Positions 6,101 through 9,435 of a stretch of DNA of 9,435 nt are shown piece after piece; the first letter of the stretch is position 1; each line of letters opens with the position of its first letter. Source of the DNA: an uncultured Collinsella sp. Lineage in GTDB: Bacteria; Actinomycetota; Coriobacteriia; Coriobacteriales; Coriobacteriaceae. The DNA lies in NCBI GenBank assembly GCA_902474645.1, contig CABRWN010000076.1:1-9435 (forward strand), given 5' to 3'. The translations under genes and the position numbers were made by a program. The notes under the pieces were generated by a model that worked only from the letters and a program-made list of their open reading frames with translations, did no database searches and had not been told where the DNA came from.

Positions 6101-7519
6101 ATGGCCCTCATCACTTCGTACCACGTCCCCGGCCTTTACGTCGAGGACCACAGCATCGACGTCCCCCTTGACTGGCGCGGCCTGGAGCCGATGCTCCTGG
6201 CCGTCGGCAGTACCATGCGCCGCGGCGCCATGCCGGCACCAATCGCCGGCGCGCCCGAGAGCATCAAGCTCTTCTACCGCGTGGTTTGCGCACCCGACCG
6301 CATCAACGACGATCTGCCGCTGCTCCTGTTTTTGCAGGGCGGCCCCGGCGGCGAGAGCCCGCGTCCGCTGTCGCCCACAAGCGACGGCTGGATCGAGGAG
6401 GCCGTCAAGCATTTCCGCGTGGTCCTTCCCGACCAGCGCGGCACCGGACGCAGCAGCTGCGTGGACGGACGCACGATTGCCGCCTTGGGCGATCGCGCCG
6501 AGGCAGCAGGCGCCAATGCGGCCCGCTCACAGGCGGACTTCCTCAAGCGCCACCTCGCCAGCTCCATCGTGCGCGATTTTGAGTACCTGCGCCTAGTGGG
6601 CTTTGGCGGCAAGCCGTGGATCACGCTCGGCCAGAGCTACGGCGGTTTTTTGACGTTGAGCTATCTGTCGCTCTTCCCCGAAGGCGTGGCGGCAAGCTTT
6701 ACCTGCGGCGGCATTCCGCACGTGCCGGGGAGCGCCAGCGAGGTCTACGCGCACACCTTCCCGCGCATGGCAGCTAAAACTCAGCAGTATTACAACCGCT
6801 ACCCCGCCGACGTCGAACGCGTGGCGGCCCTGGCCGATACGCTCGAGGCCCAGAAGCCCGTGCCACTCGCCGGCTCGCCGATGACGGTCGAGCGCCTACA
6901 GCTCATGGGCAGCGATTTTGGCATGAAGCCGAGCTTTGAGCGCATGCATTGGATTATCGATCACGCGTTTGTTGACGGCGACGGCACGCTGACCTGCGGC
7001 GCCTCGGTATCTGACAGCTTTTTGATGCGCGTCTTCGAGCGCACCAACACGCGCACGAATCCGCTATACTGGACACTGCAGGAGTTCATCTACGCCGACG
7101 GCGACACCATGCCCATTCGCTGGGCCGCGGCTGAAGAGAAGGCTCACCGCGCCGAGTTCGACACGCTCGCGCGCCCGCTCATGTTTACCGGCGAGGCCAT
7201 GTTCCCGTGGATGTTCGAGCAGATGCCCGAGCTTAAGCCGTTTAAGCCCGCCATGGACCTGCTGATGGAAGACACCAGCTGGGACAAGATCTACGACCCG
7301 CAGCGCCTGGCCTGCAACGAGGTGCCGCTCCAGGCCGCGGTGTATTTCGACGACATGTACGTCGATTCGGGCCTGCAGCTCGATACGCTCAGCCGCGTGG
7401 GCAACTCGCACGCCTGGGTGACCAACGAGTTCGAGCACGACGGCCTGCACGGCAGCGTGGTATTCAAGCACCTCTTCGACGAGGCCCTCAACCGCGGAGA
7501 CCTACGCCAGATCTTCTAG
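6101..7519 (+). CDS. Alpha/beta hydrolase, proline iminopeptidase-like (peptidase family S33)
   Basis: The protein is 472 residues and cytoplasmic, with no signal peptide. S33 proline iminopeptidases remove N-terminal proline from peptides. Visible features: the oxyanion-hole region LQGGPGGESP at 79-88, DQRGTGRSS at 111-119, the nucleophile elbow GQSYG at 177-181 (Ser179), a helical cap region of about 210-400, a likely catalytic Asp in YFDDMYVDSG (417, 418 or 422) and a likely His in TNEFEHDGLH (His446 or 450). ATG 6101 is chosen over the in-frame ATG 6020: GGAAG precedes it by seven bases, a candidate promoter falls between the two, and the extra 27 residues look non-native. It runs divergently from proA and converges on proB, so it sits between the two proline-synthesis genes, which fits a role in proline salvage. 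Exact peptidase specificity cannot be read from sequence; another S33 aminopeptidase is possible. Confidence 0.85.
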   Translation: MALITSYHVPGLYVEDHSIDVPLDWRGLEPMLLAVGSTMRRGAMPAPIAGAPESIKLFYRVVCAPDRINDDLPLLLFLQGGPGGESPRPLSPTSDGWIEEAVKHFRVVLPDQRGTGRSSCVDGRTIAALGDRAEAAGANAARSQADFLKRHLASSIVRDFEYLRLVGFGGKPWITLGQSYGGFLTLSYLSLFPEGVAASFTCGGIPHVPGSASEVYAHTFPRMAAKTQQYYNRYPADVERVAALADTLEAQKPVPLAGSPMTVERLQLMGSDFGMKPSFERMHWIIDHAFVDGDGTLTCGASVSDSFLMRVFERTNTRTNPLYWTLQEFIYADGDTMPIRWAAAEEKAHRAEFDTLARPLMFTGEAMFPWMFEQMPELKPFKPAMDLLMEDTSWDKIYDPQRLACNEVPLQAAVYFDDMYVDSGLQLDTLSRVGNSHAWVTNEFEHDGLHGSVVFKHLFDEALNRGDLRQIF

Positions 7520-7520
7520 C

Positions 7521-7601
7521 AAAGGAGTGTCCCCAACTGCCAGCACAATAGGAACGTCCCCAGGTGCCGGCACAAAAGGAATGTCCCCAAGTGCCGAGAA
7601 C
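7521..7601. repeat. Three tandem copies of a 26-28-bp GTCCCC/GTGCCGGCAC repeat
   Basis: Units at 7521-7546, 7547-7573 and 7574-7601 follow the approximate consensus AAAAGGAAYGTCCCCAAGTGCC plus GGCAC. They differ at a few positions each and begin one base after the stop codon of the hydrolase gene. GTGCCGGCAC in unit 2 is itself palindromic. No spacer-repeat pattern of CRISPR type is present. Similar strings occur in Collinsella intergenic DNA as I recall it, without having searched. Confidence 0.75.
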
Positions 7602-7632
7602 AGCAACATTGCAGGTAGAGGACGGAAAGCGA

Positions 7633-7730
7633 AAACGCCCCTAAGCGAGCAAGGTGACGTGAAAGAGAAGGGCATTGACCTTTTGGTCATGCCCGACGAT
7701 TGAACGTCAGATTGCCGCTTAGGGGCGTTT
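7633..7730. terminator. 98-bp imperfect palindrome, probable terminator of proB
   Basis: The outer arms 7633-7647 and 7716-7730 pair perfectly over 15 bp (AAACGCCCCTAAGCG). Inside are GCAA/TTGC (7649-7652 with 7712-7715), TGACGT/ACGTCA (7655-7660 with 7704-7709), a symmetric 9+9 internal loop, then GGGCAT/ATGCCC and GACC/GGTC around a TTTT loop (7681-7684). About 35 base pairs form in all. It lies 15 bases past the proB stop; on the minus strand the stem ends in TTTT. On the plus strand it ends in TTT and could also stop transcription from the hydrolase gene. It is far larger than a normal terminator and may be a mobile repeat used as one. Confidence 0.7.
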
Positions 7731-7744
7731 GCAGCGTCAATTGG

Positions 7745-8872
7745 TTAGGCAAATACGATCAAGTTATCCCTGTGTATCGCGGGCTTCTCGGCCAGGTCTG
7801 CCAGCAAGCGGTTGCTGGCGATCTGGTCCTGGCGGCGTCCTGCCGCAAGTTCCAGCACGTCCGAATCGGCCTCGGCGATACCGCGGGCGACGACCATACC
7901 GCTCGGGTCGCACACGTCGAGCACATCGCCCTCGGCAAAAGCGCCATCGACCTCGCGAATACCCACCGCAAGCAAGGAAGAACCACGGCTGACCAGCGCC
8001 TTCGCAGCACCATCATCGACCGTCACCGAGCCATGCGCCTTGTCGCCCAGCGCGATCCACAGCTTGCGAGGCGCAATGTCCAGGCGCTCCGCCGGCGGGT
8101 CGAACAGCGTGCCCACGCTCTCGTCGCGGGCGAGGCGCACGAGTGCATCGGGCTCCTCGCCCGAGCAAATCACGCTCTGAATGCCCGCCGTCATCAGAAT
8201 GCGGCTCGCGCGGATCTTGGTGATCATGCCGCCCGTGCCCACCGATGTGGAAGAATCGCCCGCCGAGGCGATGATCTTGGCATCGATCTTATGCACGACC
8301 GGGACAAACTCGGCCGTGGGGTCCTCGTGCGGATTGGCGGTATAGAGCCCATCGATGTCCGAGAGCGTCACGCACAGATCGGCAGAGACCAGGCAGCTTA
8401 CAAGCGCCGCCAGCGTGTCGTTGTCGCCAAACTTGATCTCATCGACGGTAACGGTATCGTTCTCGTTGACGACCGGCACCACGCCAAGCTCCACGAGGCG
8501 CAGCAGGGCGTCGCGCGCGTGCAGGTAGGACGTGCGGCGGGCCGTATCGTGGCGCGTGAGCAGCACGAGCGAGGTGAGCAGGTCGCGCGCATGAAACTCC
8601 TCGTCGTAGGCCGACGAGATGATGCACTGACCGGCCGAGGCACAGGCCTGCAGGCTCGGCAGGTCGCCGACCGGCTTGCGGTCGAAGCCCAGCACGGGAT
8701 AGCCACAGGCGATAGCGCCCGAGCTCACCACGACCAGACGCCAGCCGAGCTTGCGCAGGGCTGCGGCCTGATCGGCAAGCCCGCCGATAAAGGCGCGGTT
8801 GACCTTGCCATCGGCACCCACCACCGTGGACGAACCGATCTTTACCACCATCGTTTTATAAGAAGTCGTCAT
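7745..8872 (-). CDS. proB: Glutamate 5-kinase
   Basis: ProB phosphorylates glutamate to gamma-glutamyl phosphate, the committed and normally proline-inhibited step of proline synthesis, handing the product to ProA. The protein is 375 residues (E. coli 367). The amino-acid kinase domain shows VVKIGSS at 9-15, VSSGAI at 49-54, NENDT at 136-140, KFGDNDTLAALV at 147-158, SDIDGLY at 171-177 and GTGGMITK at 212-219. A C-terminal PUA domain (about 270-370) begins at LWIALGDKAHGSVTVDDGA. ATG 8872 is the earliest possible start because an in-frame TGA lies two codons upstream. No clear Shine-Dalgarno is seen; Met8 is a possible alternative. It follows the nicotinate phosphoribosyltransferase gene by 79 bases with no terminator between them, so the two may be co-transcribed. 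Its usual partner proA is separated from it by an opposed gene. Confidence 0.97.
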   Translation of the reverse strand: MTTSYKTMVVKIGSSTVVGADGKVNRAFIGGLADQAAALRKLGWRLVVVSSGAIACGYPVLGFDRKPVGDLPSLQACASAGQCIISSAYDEEFHARDLLTSLVLLTRHDTARRTSYLHARDALLRLVELGVVPVVNENDTVTVDEIKFGDNDTLAALVSCLVSADLCVTLSDIDGLYTANPHEDPTAEFVPVVHKIDAKIIASAGDSSTSVGTGGMITKIRASRILMTAGIQSVICSGEEPDALVRLARDESVGTLFDPPAERLDIAPRKLWIALGDKAHGSVTVDDGAAKALVSRGSSLLAVGIREVDGAFAEGDVLDVCDPSGMVVARGIAEADSDVLELAAGRRQDQIASNRLLADLAEKPAIHRDNLIVFA

Positions 8873-8951
8873 ACGTCAAACCAATCAACTGTTCAGCGAA
8901 CGGCCGAACTGGCGGCCAAGGGAGCGTGACTCGCCCCTACCGCCCAAGGAA

Positions 8952-9435
8952 TTAGTGAGCCCAGGGAAAGGCAGAAGCCGCGGCCATGTTCTTGCGCACG
9001 AGCTCGTCGCGCACCTGAGCCAGGCCCTGCTCCATGCCCACAACATAGGTCTGCGGGTACAGGAAGCGCTTGAAAGCTGCGTCCAGATGATCAAGCGCCC
9101 AAGCACAGCGCTCGCGCGCGTCCTGGATGCTCTCACGCGGAGCCACTGCACTGCCATCGCGCACGATCGGCATCAGCAGCTCGCAATACTCAAGTTCGGA
9201 CACGTCGGTCACCAGGGCGGCATCATTCACGGCCACGAGGGTATTGCCGCGCGCGGCGCCCTCCCCCGCCAGATGGTCCTCGTCGTAGATCATGTCGCAA
9301 ACCGGGCCGCCAAAACCGTCGTAATAGCGTCGTACGCGCTGAACGCCGGGAATTGTGCGCTTGTAGGGCTGCTCGGAGAGCTTCACCACCGGCGTCCACG
9401 GGTCGGCCTCGCTCGCACGGCGGGCGGAAAGCTTG
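8952..9435 (-). CDS. pncB: Nicotinate phosphoribosyltransferase, C-terminal part (partial)
   Basis: The gene enters from the right edge and ends at TAA 8954-8952, leaving 160 codons. In the NAD salvage (Preiss-Handler) pathway this enzyme joins nicotinate to PRPP to give nicotinate mononucleotide. The visible part matches the family's C-terminal region: PVVKLSEQPYKRTIPG followed by VQRVRRYYDG, then CDMIYDEDHLAGEG, and near the end LYPQTYVVGMEQGLAQVRDELV. The frame stays open through base 9435, so the GTG at 9389 is not the true start. The phosphoribosyl-binding core lies outside the window. It is the likely first gene of a pncB-proB transcript. Confidence 0.83.
   Translation of the reverse strand, partial: KLSARRASEADPWTPVVKLSEQPYKRTIPGVQRVRRYYDGFGGPVCDMIYDEDHLAGEGAARGNTLVAVNDAALVTDVSELEYCELLMPIVRDGSAVAPRESIQDARERCAWALDHLDAAFKRFLYPQTYVVGMEQGLAQVRDELVRKNMAAASAFPWAH

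Noticed and set aside
4570..6171. 533-codon open frame on the plus strand opposite proA
   Set aside because: Antisense shadow of proA; it runs through the terminator at 4647-4687 and shows no recognisable domain.
7521..7601. CRISPR array
   Set aside because: The units abut with no unique spacers, and no cas gene is present.
7700..8929. 409-codon open frame on the plus strand opposite proB
   Set aside because: Antisense shadow of proB; it begins inside the palindrome at 7633-7730 and has no family features.
1..9435. Defence, toxin-antitoxin, phage or biosynthetic system
   Set aside because: Every convincing gene belongs to translation, transcription, proline or NAD metabolism, or a generic hydrolase family; nothing points to a novel multi-gene system.

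Overview
The window looks like a chromosomal stretch from a high-GC actinobacterium of the Coriobacteriia, most probably Collinsella or a close relative. This rests on codon use, on the actinobacterial-style argS-then-rho order, and on intergenic repeat types that I associate with Collinsella from memory. I could not run a search, so the genus is an inference. Almost all of it is housekeeping sequence. I see no phage, CRISPR array, defence system, rRNA or tRNA gene.

Left part (1-3437): on the minus strand, argS (1242-3095) is followed by its own terminator (1162-1195), a 530-base spacer, and the start of a gene with a long Ala/Lys/Arg-rich N-terminus. That gene is best read as an extended transcription termination factor Rho, cut by the window edge (1-711). 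The spacer holds a 150-bp element with perfect 24-bp terminal inverted repeats (967-1116), a candidate rho promoter and a leader of about 135 nt. Upstream of argS, a divergent spacer of about 340 bases leads to a CarD-family gene on the plus strand.

Middle part (3438-4700): a CarD/CdnL-type RNA polymerase-binding regulator, then an HD-domain phosphohydrolase gene broken by one in-frame TAG (4188-4190). Nearly identical 41-bp hairpin terminators follow each of these two genes.

Right part (4702-9435): a proline-related cluster. proA and proB, the last two enzymes before spontaneous cyclisation in proline biosynthesis (ProC finishes the pathway and is not here), both lie on the minus strand. 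They are separated by a plus-strand S33 proline-iminopeptidase-like hydrolase. The gene could supply free proline from peptides while proBA makes it from glutamate. Between the hydrolase and proB lie three tandem copies of a 26-28-bp repeat and a 98-bp imperfect palindrome that probably terminates proB. Upstream of proB, in the same direction, is the 3' end of a nicotinate phosphoribosyltransferase gene.

The most interesting material is intergenic (the 150-bp element, the duplicated terminator, the tandem repeat and the palindrome), plus the broken HD gene, the disordered Rho extension and the tryptophan-free CarD protein.
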